Source: Pseudomonas guariconensis (GTDB lineage: Bacteria > Pseudomonadota > Gammaproteobacteria > Pseudomonadales > Pseudomonadaceae). Taken from it: a stretch of DNA of 64,000 nucleotides. Each line of letters starts with the position of its first letter. The stretch's first letter is position 1. The position numbers and the translations under genes were made by a program. Location: positions 21,589 through 85,588 of the forward strand of contig NZ_JADLJL010000023.1 of assembly GCF_015680235.1 (NCBI RefSeq), in the 5' to 3' direction. Positions 26,005-35,669 of this stretch are shown one piece after another. The notes under the pieces are model-generated. The model did not search any database. It was not told where the DNA came from and saw only the letters and a program-made list of their open reading frames with translations.

Positions 26005-26907
26005 ATGGATAAATTTCTCGCGCTGAGCATGTTCGTCGAAACGGTGCGCTGCGGTAGCTACGCTGCCGCAGCGCGAAAGCTTGGCGTCGCGACCTCGTCG
26101 GTCACCCGGCAGGTTGCAGCCTTGGAATCGGCGCTGGGCGCCACCCTGCTGACCCGCAGCACGCGGCGAAACAGCCCGACCGACCTAGGCCAGGCCTATT
26201 TTGACAACGCCGTTGCCATCCTCGACGCGCTGGCCGCTGCAGACAGCATGGTGACCGACCGTGGGCCACAAGCTAAAGGCAAGCTCAGGGTCAGCGTGCC
26301 CGTTGAGTTCGGCCGCCGCTTGATTTCGCCTCACCTGGCCCAACTGCTCGCATGCCATCCGCAGTTGGAGGTGACCCTGAGTCTGAGCGATGAGCGGGTC
26401 GATCTCTTCAAAGACCGCATCGACCTGAGCGTGCGCCTCGGGTCGAGCATTTCCAGCGAGGACGTCGTCTGCACCACCATTGGCCATTTCCAGCGGTGGC
26501 TGGTGGCGAGCCCTGGCTACCTGGAACAGCACGGATTACCTGCCCACCCGAACGAGTTGACCCGCCACGCATGCCTGCGGTTCGACTACGGCGGGCCCAT
26601 GCGGGCCTGGCATTTCCAGATCGACGACGAAACGCTGCCTGTCGCGGTGCAAGGGCGGATGCAGAGCAATAATTCCGACGTCCTGCGCCAGGCAGCGGTG
26701 GACGGCCATGGTATCGCGCTGTTGGCCGACTGGCTGGTTGCCGAAGACGTACAGGATGGGCGCCTGGTCCGGTTGCTGCCTCGATTCGAGGTGAACCCGA
26801 CGTCGGCAGATGCATCGATCAACCTGGTGTATCTGCCGATCAATCGGGACTCTACCCGAATCAAGGTATTTGCCCAGTTCATCAAGTCATTGCTCGGCAG
26901 CGGCTGA
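26005..26907 (+). CDS. LysR-family transcriptional regulator
   Basis: A 300-residue LysR regulator of the CrgA-like group: MDKFLALSMFVETVRCGSYA, then the helix-turn-helix AAARKLGVATSSVTRQVAAL and LLTRSTRRNSPT. The effector domain extends to residue 295. The ATG at 26005 was chosen because it begins the conserved N-terminus; the frame is open to 25918 but that part is unlike the family. It follows the MFS gene on the same strand, and could be co-transcribed with it. Confidence 0.86.
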   Translation: MDKFLALSMFVETVRCGSYAAAARKLGVATSSVTRQVAALESALGATLLTRSTRRNSPTDLGQAYFDNAVAILDALAAADSMVTDRGPQAKGKLRVSVPVEFGRRLISPHLAQLLACHPQLEVTLSLSDERVDLFKDRIDLSVRLGSSISSEDVVCTTIGHFQRWLVASPGYLEQHGLPAHPNELTRHACLRFDYGGPMRAWHFQIDDETLPVAVQGRMQSNNSDVLRQAAVDGHGIALLADWLVAEDVQDGRLVRLLPRFEVNPTSADASINLVYLPINRDSTRIKVFAQFIKSLLGSG

Positions 26908-26971
26908 TCCTCCCACAGCGCTGATGCAGAGGCAGCGCGAGTAACCCCGTTCCCACGACAACCGGCAAGTT

Positions 26972-28768
26972 TCAACTACAGCTCGCCCGATCCCGCACTG
27001 GACACTGTGCCCGGTGCAGGTTCAGCGCGGTATTGATGATCCCGATATGGCTGAACGCCTGGGGGAAATTGCCCAACATACGCTTGCCCACCGGGTCGTA
27101 CTGCTCCGCCAGCAGGCCGACGTCGTTGCACAGCCCCGCCAATCGCTCATACAGAGCCCGCGCCTGTTCCTGGCGGCCGAGCAACACGTACACATCCGCC
27201 AGCCAGAACGAGCACACCAGGAACACGCCCTCCCCCGGCGTCAGCCCGTCGCTGCAGCGGTCGCTGTCATAGCGCAGCAGCAAGCCGTTGCGCAGCAGGC
27301 GCTTTTCGATTTCCGCCAGCGTGCACAGGAACCGTGGATCTTCCGCCGGCAGGAAGCCGGTCAAGGCGATCTGCAGCAAGCTGGCGTCGACCTCCGTCGA
27401 GCCGTAGGCCTGCACGAAGCATTGGCGTTTTGGGTCGAGCCCTTGCTGGCAGACTTCGCGGTGAATCTGGTCGGCCACCTGCCGGTAGTGCCGCCCGCGC
27501 TCGCGGTCTTCCTCGGTGGTTTCGGCAAGGCTTGCGGCGCGGTCGAAAGCGACCCAGGCCATGACCTTGGAATGCACGAAATGCTGCCGCCCCCCGCGTA
27601 CTTCCCAGAGACCTTCGTCGGGCTCGCGCCAGATGCGCTCCAGGTACGGCAGGATCAGGCGGGCAATGGCCGAGCTGCGTGGGTGTCGAGGCAGGCCGCC
27701 GCGGATGGCCTGGGTCATGGCGTCGGCAAGCTCGCCATAGATGTCCAGTTGCAGTTGCTGGGCCGCGGCGTTGCCGATGCGAACGGGTCGGGACTGTTCG
27801 TAACCACTGAGCCACGGCAGGGTGAACTCCGGCAGGTCGCGCTCACCGGCCAGGCCGTACATGATCTGCATCTGTTCCGGGTTGCCGGCCACCGAGCGCA
27901 GCAGCCATTCGCGCCAGGCCTGGGCTTCGTCGAAGTAGCCGAGGTTCATCAGCGCCAACAGGGTCATGGTGGCATCGCGCAGCCAGCAGTAACGGTAGTC
28001 CCAGTTGCGCTCGCCGCCGACGCGCTCGGGCAAGGAGGTGGTGGCGGCGGCGACCATGCCGCCGGTGGGGGCGTAGGTCAGGGCCTTGAGGGTCAGCAGG
28101 GAGCGGCGGACCAGGGGCGTCCAGGGGCCGACGTCGGGACAGCGAGCGGCGAAGGCTTGCCATTGGGTATGGCTGTTTTCCAGGGCCTGGTCGGCATCGA
28201 AGTCAGGCTGCGGGGGCAAGTGCGAAAGTTGATGGCGCAGGCTGAACACCTGGCGTTGGCCGGCATGGACACGGAAACGGCAAACGCTGTGGTGATCGTG
28301 GGAATGGACGGGCTCGGTGCTGCGCAGGATGAGCCGGTCGGGGCCGGCGACGGCGCTCAAGGTAAGAGGGTCGATCTTTTCCACCCAAGGGACGCTGCGG
28401 CCATAGTCGAAGCGCAGTACCAGGTCCATCTCGAAGCCGGTTTCACCGGCCAGGCCTTCGACGATGCGGACCACGGCGTTGTGCTCGCCCAGCGGCATGA
28501 AGTCCAGGACACGGGCGCGACCGCTGGCGGTGGTATAGGTGGTTTCGAGGATCAGGGTGTCGTCGAGGTAGCGCCGGTGGGTGGTTTCCACCCAATCGCA
28601 GGGGGCTAGGCGCCAGCGGCCGTTTTCCTCATTGCCCAGCAGCGCAGCGAAGACCGCCGGGGCGTCGAAGCGTGGCAGGCACAGCCAGTCCAGGGAGCCG
28701 TCGCGGCTGACCAGAGCGGCGCTGCGGCAGTTGCCCAACAGGGCGTAGTCTTCGATCGGGGCAGGCAT
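26972..28768 (-). CDS. Glycoside hydrolase family 15 protein (glucoamylase/trehalase-like)
   Basis: A 598-residue cytoplasmic protein with the N-terminal beta domain opening IEDYALLGNCRSAALVSRDG, then SLDWLCLPRFDAPAVFA, and a C-terminal (alpha/alpha)6 barrel with GERNWDYRYCWLRDATMTLL near residue 253. These are hallmarks of GH15 proteins, which hydrolyse alpha-glucosides, including bacterial trehalases and glucan hydrolases. Substrate here is not certain; trehalose or malto-oligosaccharides fit the nearby glycogen/trehalose genes. AAAGGAG lies directly before the ATG at 28768. A REP pair of about 90 bases separates it from zwf upstream on the same strand. Confidence 0.87.
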   Translation of the reverse strand: MPAPIEDYALLGNCRSAALVSRDGSLDWLCLPRFDAPAVFAALLGNEENGRWRLAPCDWVETTHRRYLDDTLILETTYTTASGRARVLDFMPLGEHNAVVRIVEGLAGETGFEMDLVLRFDYGRSVPWVEKIDPLTLSAVAGPDRLILRSTEPVHSHDHHSVCRFRVHAGQRQVFSLRHQLSHLPPQPDFDADQALENSHTQWQAFAARCPDVGPWTPLVRRSLLTLKALTYAPTGGMVAAATTSLPERVGGERNWDYRYCWLRDATMTLLALMNLGYFDEAQAWREWLLRSVAGNPEQMQIMYGLAGERDLPEFTLPWLSGYEQSRPVRIGNAAAQQLQLDIYGELADAMTQAIRGGLPRHPRSSAIARLILPYLERIWREPDEGLWEVRGGRQHFVHSKVMAWVAFDRAASLAETTEEDRERGRHYRQVADQIHREVCQQGLDPKRQCFVQAYGSTEVDASLLQIALTGFLPAEDPRFLCTLAEIEKRLLRNGLLLRYDSDRCSDGLTPGEGVFLVCSFWLADVYVLLGRQEQARALYERLAGLCNDVGLLAEQYDPVGKRMLGNFPQAFSHIGIINTALNLHRAQCPVRDRASCS

Positions 28769-28810
28769 GGGGGCTCCTTTGTTGGACTGCGCATTTGGGG
28801 GCGCCACGCA

Positions 28811-28896
28811 CCCTGATCGCGGGGCAAACCCGCTGCCACAGGGCCCGTGCCGACGCCGAAACCTGTGGGAGCGGGCTTGCCCCGCGATTGGGCCGG
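28811..28896. repeat. Inverted REP pair
   Basis: GATCGCGGGGCAAACCCGCTG and its inverted partner GTGGGAGCGGGCTTGCCCCGCGA, between zwf and the GH15 gene of the same strand. In this position a REP can dampen expression of the downstream gene or stabilise the upstream message. Confidence 0.75.
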
Positions 28897-28909
28897 TACG
28901 GACGACGCA

Positions 28910-30408
<1,499 letters not shown>

Positions 30409-30412
<4 letters not shown>

Positions 30413-31389
30413 TTGCCTTTCTCGACGTGGCCGCCAAAGCCCAGGCGCATGGCCGAGAGAATCTTGTCACCGTAGGTCCCCTGCTGCTGGCGGGAACGGA
30501 AGCGGGCGAACAGCGCGCTGGACAGCACCGGCACCGGCACGGCCTGTTCGACGGCGGCATCGATGGTCCAGCGGCCTTCCCCGCTGTCAGATACCGAGCC
30601 ACTGAAGCGGGCCAACTGCGGGTCGGCCACCAGGGCATCGGCGGTGAGGTCCAGCAGCCAGGAGGTGACCACGCTGCCACGGCGCCACACTTCGGCGATT
30701 TCGGCCACGTCCAGGTCGAAACGCTGGTCTTCGGGCAGTTCCGGGCCGCCTTTGCTGCGCAGCAGGTCGAAGCCTTCGGCGTAGGCCTGCATCAGGCCGT
30801 ATTCGATGCCGTTGTGCACCATCTTCACGTAATGCCCGGCACCGGCGGGGCCGGCGTGAATGTAGCCATGCTCGGCGCGGCCATGCTCGCCTTCGCGGCC
30901 CTGGGTCCGAGGGATGTCGCCCACGCCCGGGGCCAGCGCCTTGAACAGCGGCTCCAGGCGCTCGAATACCGCCTTCTCGCCGCCGATCATCATGCAGTAG
31001 CCCCGCTCCAGGCCCCACACGCCGCCGGAGGTGCCGACGTCGAGGTAATGCAGGCCACGCGTGGCCAGCTCGGTGGCGCGGCGCATGTCGTCCTTGTAGA
31101 AGGTGTTGCCACCGTCGATGATCGCATCGCCCGGCTCCAACAGTTCGGCCAGCTGGGCGATGGTCTGCTCGGTGGGCTCGCCGGCTGGCAGCATCACCCA
31201 CACAGCGCGCGGGGCCTTGAGTTTCTGCACCAGTGCACCCAGGTCGTGGGCCCCTTGGGCGCCCTCGCCCTCCAATGCCACGACCGCATCACGGTTACGG
31301 TCATGCACCACGGTGCGGTGCCCTGCGAGCATCAGCCTTCTCGCGATATTGCCGCCCATGCGGCCCAGCCCGACGATTCCCAGTTGCAT
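30409..31389 (-). CDS. gnd: 6-phosphogluconate dehydrogenase, decarboxylating (short type)
   Basis: A 326-residue enzyme of the short YqeC/GntZ type. The N-terminal nucleotide-binding motif is GIVGLGRMGGNIARRL, followed by DGGNTFYKDDMRRA, the substrate motif DVGTSGGVWGLERGY, and KMVHNGIEYGLMQAY with the catalytic lysine and asparagine. It converts 6-phosphogluconate to ribulose 5-phosphate and CO2; the short type often prefers NAD+. The ATG at 31389 begins the Rossmann motif. It is the first gene of the gnd-zwf-GH15 operon and overlaps zwf by four bases. Confidence 0.94.
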
Positions 31390-31613
31390 GTGCCGAAGCT
31401 CCCCTTGGTAAATAGATGACAACGCGGTTCAGGTGTTCAGATTAGTCCAGCGCTCCGCCCGAGGGTTCACCGACGAACGGGGCGACAACGATAAACAAAA
31501 AAGTTCCCAAGGCCAGGAAAAGAATTCAGAATGCCCGCCGCACGAGCGTCTACCCTTGTAAGGAACGCTCGTCGATAGGGAGTCGTGTTCAACCTAGAAC
31601 GGTTTGTCGCCAG

Positions 31614-31646
31614 TACCGGCACATTCGCGGGCTCGCCCGCTCCCAA
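31614..31646. repeat. Single REP-like palindrome
   Basis: CATTCGCGGGCTCGCCCGCTCCC, a single REP relic upstream of a small gene. Confidence 0.55.
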
Positions 31647-31675
31647 AAAAACGTCCAGAATTGCGAGGTGTTTAC

Positions 31676-31843
31676 ATGGGTACATTGATGCCTGCTACTC
31701 CAACCCAGACCCTCTATGTCACCGTGCGCCGTGACGAACTGCGCCGTCTGAAGGATGAACGCGACCAACTGCGCCAGCAGGTCGCCCAATTGAACCTGCT
31801 GCTGGAACAGGCCCGCTGCGAAGACAAGGCCGTCAGTCTCTGA
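31676..31843 (+). CDS. Small coiled-coil protein, hypothetical
   Basis: A 55-residue protein starting MGTLMPATPTQTLYVTVRRD, followed by a highly charged heptad stretch (LKDERDQLRQQVAQLNLLLE) that should form a short coiled coil. I recognise the pattern from small Pseudomonas proteins of unknown function (perhaps the DUF6026 group, not certain). GAGG precedes the ATG by about seven bases. A perfect hairpin follows the stop. It lies alone between the gnd and glg operons. Confidence 0.6.
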   Translation: MGTLMPATPTQTLYVTVRRDELRRLKDERDQLRQQVAQLNLLLEQARCEDKAVSL

Positions 31844-31860
31844 TTCATCCCCTCCCTCGC

Positions 31861-31895
31861 GTGGGAGCTTGTCGGCTCCCACCTTGCATGTTTTT
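31861..31895 (+). terminator. Hairpin terminator after the small coiled-coil gene
   Basis: GTGGGAGC and GCTCCCAC form an exact 8-pair stem around TTGTCG, followed after ten bases by TTTTT. A plausible Rho-independent terminator. Confidence 0.6.
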
Positions 31896-32318
31896 CCCTT
31901 CTTAAGATCCAGCGCCGCCCCCTCTCAAGCTATTCATATCCGGTAACAACCCGCCAACGTTTGCGCAGACCTACGGTCACCCTATAAATGACCAGCGGGT
32001 CACATTTGTAACGCAACCTCTCCTACACTCGGGATTCCTCCTGCCAAACCGTCTGGGTAACCCGACGGAAAAAAATCGAAACTTTCCAACAAAGCGGCAG
32101 GTCAGGAATTAAGTAGGCCAGAGCAACGGGACGACCCCAGCCTCGGCCCACCCACCCCAAACAGTCCGACTGCCTTCGGCTGGAATGCCGATTGCACGGT
32201 GTGCTTGCGCGCACGACTCAGGGGCAAGGAACGCACTACGAAGACGTACGACCAGAGAGAACCAACACGACATAACGCAAAGGGTGCCAGCCACCCGACA
32301 CAAGGGACGGAGAGAAGT
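31896..32318. other. Long leader/promoter region of the glgA operon
   Basis: About 420 bases without a supported gene. Positions 31920-32110 are less G+C-rich than the flanks and probably hold the promoter; the remainder would be a long untranslated leader. No clear consensus promoter or operator could be assigned by eye. A GGGACGGAGAG ribosome site ends the stretch just before glgA. Confidence 0.4.
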
Positions 32319-33878
32319 ATGATCAGTGCCGCTGTCGAGCCTCACGTAGACACATTCAACCCGGACAACCGCGAACCGCTCCTGCCGGACTTCGCCACGA
32401 CAGCCAAGGCACCCGGCGCCCAGCGGCGTCATAATCTCCACAAGCGCAAGATCCTGTTCGTGACGTCGGAAATCGCCGACCTGGTCAAGACCGGTGGGCT
32501 TGGCGATGTGTCATCGGCCCTGCCACGGGCCCTCTCCCATCTGCATGACGTACGTTTGCTGATCCCCGGCTACCGCCAAGTGGTGGAAAGCGACAACCCC
32601 ATCCATATCGTCGGCGAACTCGGCGGCCATGCGGCACTGCCGCCGTGCAAGATCGGGCGCATGGACCTGCCCGACGGCCTGGTCATCTATGTATTGCTGT
32701 GCCCCGAACTGTACCAGCGCGACGGCACGCCCTATGGCGCCAACAATGGCCGCGACTGGCCCGACAACCACATCCGCTTCGCCCGCCTGGGCCTGGCTGC
32801 TGCGGAGATCGCCGCCGGCGAAAGCATGATCCACTGGCGCCCCGACCTGGTGCACGCCCACGACTGGCCGGCCGGCCTGGCACCGGCCTACATGCACTGG
32901 CGTGGCCTGAACACCCCGACCCTGTTCACCATTCACAACCTGGCCTACCAGGGCGTGTTCAGCCGCGGCTGCTGCCCTGAGCTGGCCATCCCCGACCATG
33001 CCTTGCAACAGGAGGGCATGGAGTTCTACGGCAAGTTGTCGTTCCTCAAGGCGGGCCTTGCCTACTCCAGCCACATCACCACGGTGAGCGCCACCTACGC
33101 CCGGGAGATCACCACCCCGGCGTTCGGCTGCGGGCTGGACGGTTTCCTCGCCAGCAAGGCCCAGCAAGGCCTGCTCGGCGGCATTCCCAATGGCATCGAT
33201 GAAAGCTGGGATTCGGCCACCGACAAGTACCTGGAACACAATTTCAGCCTCAACGACTGGGACGGCAAGGCGCGCAATGCACAACAAGTGCGCGAGCTGT
33301 TCCAACTTGAGGCATCCGAAGGGCCGCTGTTCGCCGTGGTCTCGCGCCTGGTCTACCAGAAAGGCTTGGACCTGACACTCGGCGTTGCCGATTACATCGT
33401 CAGCCAAGGAGGCCAGATCGCTATCATCGGCCGTGGCGAGCCGGAGGAAGAACAGGCCATGCGCGAGTTGGCCCTACGCTACCCGGGCCGCGTGGGCGTG
33501 CGCATCGGTTTCAACGAAACCGACGCCCGGCGCATGTTCGCCGGCAGCGACTTCCTGCTCATGCCGTCGCGCTACGAGCCGTGCGGCCTGAGCCAGATGT
33601 ACGCGCAGCGCTTCGGCTCGCTGCCGGTGGCGCGCAACACCGGCGGCCTGGCAGACACCATCGAGAATGGCGTCACGGGCTTCTTGTTCGACGAGCCCAC
33701 GGTGGACAGCTACCGCGAGGCACTGGCCCGGGCCTTCTATGTCTATGGCAAGAAGGACCTGCTCAACGCCATGCGCTGCCTGGCCATGACCCAGCCGTTC
33801 AACTGGTGCCAGGCAGTGGAACCCTATGCCCGGCTGTACGAGGAGCTGGTCTGCCAGGCCCACGTCGGCCACTACTGA
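32319..33878 (+). CDS. glgA: Glycogen synthase
   Basis: A 519-residue GT5 glycosyltransferase. The nucleotide-sugar motif KTGGLGDV is at 57-64 and the retaining GT motif SRYEPCGLSQM near residue 420, followed by ARNTGGLADTI. It transfers glucose from ADP-glucose to alpha-1,4-glucan. The protein has an N-terminal extension of about 43 residues before the usual start (KILFVTSEIADLVKTGG). First gene of the operon with treZ, malQ, treY, DUF2934 and glgX. No glgC (ADP-glucose synthase) lies in the window, so the ADP-glucose source is elsewhere. Confidence 0.94.
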   Translation: MISAAVEPHVDTFNPDNREPLLPDFATTAKAPGAQRRHNLHKRKILFVTSEIADLVKTGGLGDVSSALPRALSHLHDVRLLIPGYRQVVESDNPIHIVGELGGHAALPPCKIGRMDLPDGLVIYVLLCPELYQRDGTPYGANNGRDWPDNHIRFARLGLAAAEIAAGESMIHWRPDLVHAHDWPAGLAPAYMHWRGLNTPTLFTIHNLAYQGVFSRGCCPELAIPDHALQQEGMEFYGKLSFLKAGLAYSSHITTVSATYAREITTPAFGCGLDGFLASKAQQGLLGGIPNGIDESWDSATDKYLEHNFSLNDWDGKARNAQQVRELFQLEASEGPLFAVVSRLVYQKGLDLTLGVADYIVSQGGQIAIIGRGEPEEEQAMRELALRYPGRVGVRIGFNETDARRMFAGSDFLLMPSRYEPCGLSQMYAQRFGSLPVARNTGGLADTIENGVTGFLFDEPTVDSYREALARAFYVYGKKDLLNAMRCLAMTQPFNWCQAVEPYARLYEELVCQAHVGHY

Positions 33879-33893
33879 GCGGGGGCACCGAAG

Positions 33894-35669
33894 ATGCACA
33901 GGCATGGCGCACACTTGCTGGACGCCACGTCGGCGCGCTTCGCCCTCTGGGCGCCGGATGCGCGCAGCGTGAGCTTGCAGCTGGAACGACAACCGGCGAT
34001 AGAACTGCTGCCGGAAGGGGATGGCTGGTTCACCGGCCTGGCTCCCTGCCAGGCGGGCAGCCGCTATCGCTATCGAATCGACGACCGACTGGAGGTAGCC
34101 GACCCGGCGTCGCGCTACCAACCTGAAGGGATCCATGGACCCAGCCAAGTGGTGGATGTGGCCGGCTACCCCTGGCAACACCCATGGCAAGGGCGCCCCT
34201 GGCACGAAGCGGTGATCCAGGAACTGCATGTCGGCCTGCTCGGCGGCTATGCCGGCGTCGCCCAGCAATTGCCGCGCCTGGCCGAACTGGGCTTCACGGC
34301 CATCGAGCTGATGCCCGTGGGGCAGTTCCCGGGTGAGCGCAACTGGGGCTACGACGGCGTGCTGCCGTTCGCCCCGCAGCACACCTATGGCAGCCCGACC
34401 GAACTGTGCGCGTTGATCGACCAGGCCCACGGCCTTGGCCTGATGGTGATCCTCGATGTGGTCTACAACCACTTCGGGCCCGACGGCAATTACCTGCATG
34501 AATACGCCAGCGGATTCTTCCGCGAGGACCGCCACACACCCTGGGGTGCAGCCATCGATTTCCGCAGGCCCCAGGTGCGCGAATACTTCATTCAGAATGC
34601 ATTGATGTGGCTGTGCGACTACCGCTTCGATGGCCTGCGGCTGGACGCGGTGCATGCTATCGACCAGCCCGATTTCCTGGTGGAACTGGCCGCGCGTGTC
34701 CGAGCAGAAGCAGGATCCGACAGCGCAATCGCGGGACAAGTCGGACCACCCCACCGCCGTATCTGGCTGGTGCTGGAGAATGAGCACAACCAGGCCTCGC
34801 TCCTGAAGCACGGTTTCGACGCCCAGTGGAACGACGACGGCCACAACGCCCTGCACGTCCTGCTGACCGGCGAAACCGAAGGCTACTATGCCGACTACAA
34901 GGATCGCCCCATCGAACAGCTCGCTCGCGCCCTGAGCGAGGGCTTCGTGTTCCAGGGCCAGCCCAATCGCCATGGCACGCCCCGGGGCGAGCCCAGCGGG
35001 CACTTGCCGCCCAGCGCCTTCGTGCTGTTCCTGCAGAACCACGACCAGGTCGGCAACCGTGCCCTGGGCGAACGCCTTACCCGCCTCTGCCCGCCCCAGG
35101 CGCTGCGTGCGGCCACCGGCCTGTTGCTGCTGGCACCGATGGTCCCACTGCTGTTCATGGGTGATGAAGAAGGCAGCCGCTGCCCGTTCCTGTTCTTCAC
35201 CGACCACCATGACGAACTGGCCGATGCCGTGCGCGAAGGCCGCCGCGCCGAGTTCGCCCATTTCGCCGCCTTCGCCGACCCGCAAGCGCGCTTGCGCATT
35301 CCCGACCCCAACGCCAAGTCCACCTTCGACGCCTCGCGGCCCACCGCACAGGACGTGCTGGCCGGCTGGCACGGCCTGTACCAGCGCCTGTTGGCCCTGC
35401 GCCACCGGCATATCACCCCGCACCTGCCCGGCAGCCGCGCTCTGGATGCCAAGGTGCTGGGCGAACATGCGCTGACCGCGCGCTGGCGCCTGGGCGATGG
35501 CAGCGAGCTGCGTATCGACCTGAACCTCGCCGCCCAGTCGCAAGCAGTCGCTCTGCCGCCGGTCGAACGCTGGCTGTTCGACAGCAGCGACACCGCACAC
35601 CTGGACACCACCCTGCCCGCGCACAGCTGCGTGGTCAGCCTGCTGCCCCCCGGCCAGGAGACGCCATGA
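33894..35669 (+). CDS. treZ: Malto-oligosyltrehalose trehalohydrolase
   Basis: A 591-residue GH13 enzyme that releases trehalose from maltooligosyl-trehalose made by TreY. It has an N-terminal CBM48-like domain (FALWAPDARSVSLQL), the (beta/alpha)8 barrel with GLRLDAVHAI (nucleophile Asp251), LVLENEHN (acid/base Glu295), and LQNHDQVGN. Residues of about 279-289 (IAGQVGPPHRR) are coded by DNA nearly identical to a REP element and replace the normal short loop before the acid/base strand. The frame is kept and catalytic residues are intact. It starts 16 bases after glgA; its stop overlaps the malQ start by four bases. Confidence 0.93.
   Translation: MHRHGAHLLDATSARFALWAPDARSVSLQLERQPAIELLPEGDGWFTGLAPCQAGSRYRYRIDDRLEVADPASRYQPEGIHGPSQVVDVAGYPWQHPWQGRPWHEAVIQELHVGLLGGYAGVAQQLPRLAELGFTAIELMPVGQFPGERNWGYDGVLPFAPQHTYGSPTELCALIDQAHGLGLMVILDVVYNHFGPDGNYLHEYASGFFREDRHTPWGAAIDFRRPQVREYFIQNALMWLCDYRFDGLRLDAVHAIDQPDFLVELAARVRAEAGSDSAIAGQVGPPHRRIWLVLENEHNQASLLKHGFDAQWNDDGHNALHVLLTGETEGYYADYKDRPIEQLARALSEGFVFQGQPNRHGTPRGEPSGHLPPSAFVLFLQNHDQVGNRALGERLTRLCPPQALRAATGLLLLAPMVPLLFMGDEEGSRCPFLFFTDHHDELADAVREGRRAEFAHFAAFADPQARLRIPDPNAKSTFDASRPTAQDVLAGWHGLYQRLLALRHRHITPHLPGSRALDAKVLGEHALTARWRLGDGSELRIDLNLAAQSQAVALPPVERWLFDSSDTAHLDTTLPAHSCVVSLLPPGQETP
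34728..34759 (+). repeat. REP fragment inside the treZ coding sequence
   Basis: This 32-base stretch (ATCGCGGGACAAGTCGGACC, then a CCGCCG-type end) differs at only two positions from the intergenic REP at 9943-9974. It lies in frame within treZ and adds about 11 residues. Confidence 0.8.

Noticed and set aside
33474..35624. Minus-strand frame of 716 codons opposite glgA and treZ
   Set aside because: It spans two real genes on the other strand and reads as compositional shadow.
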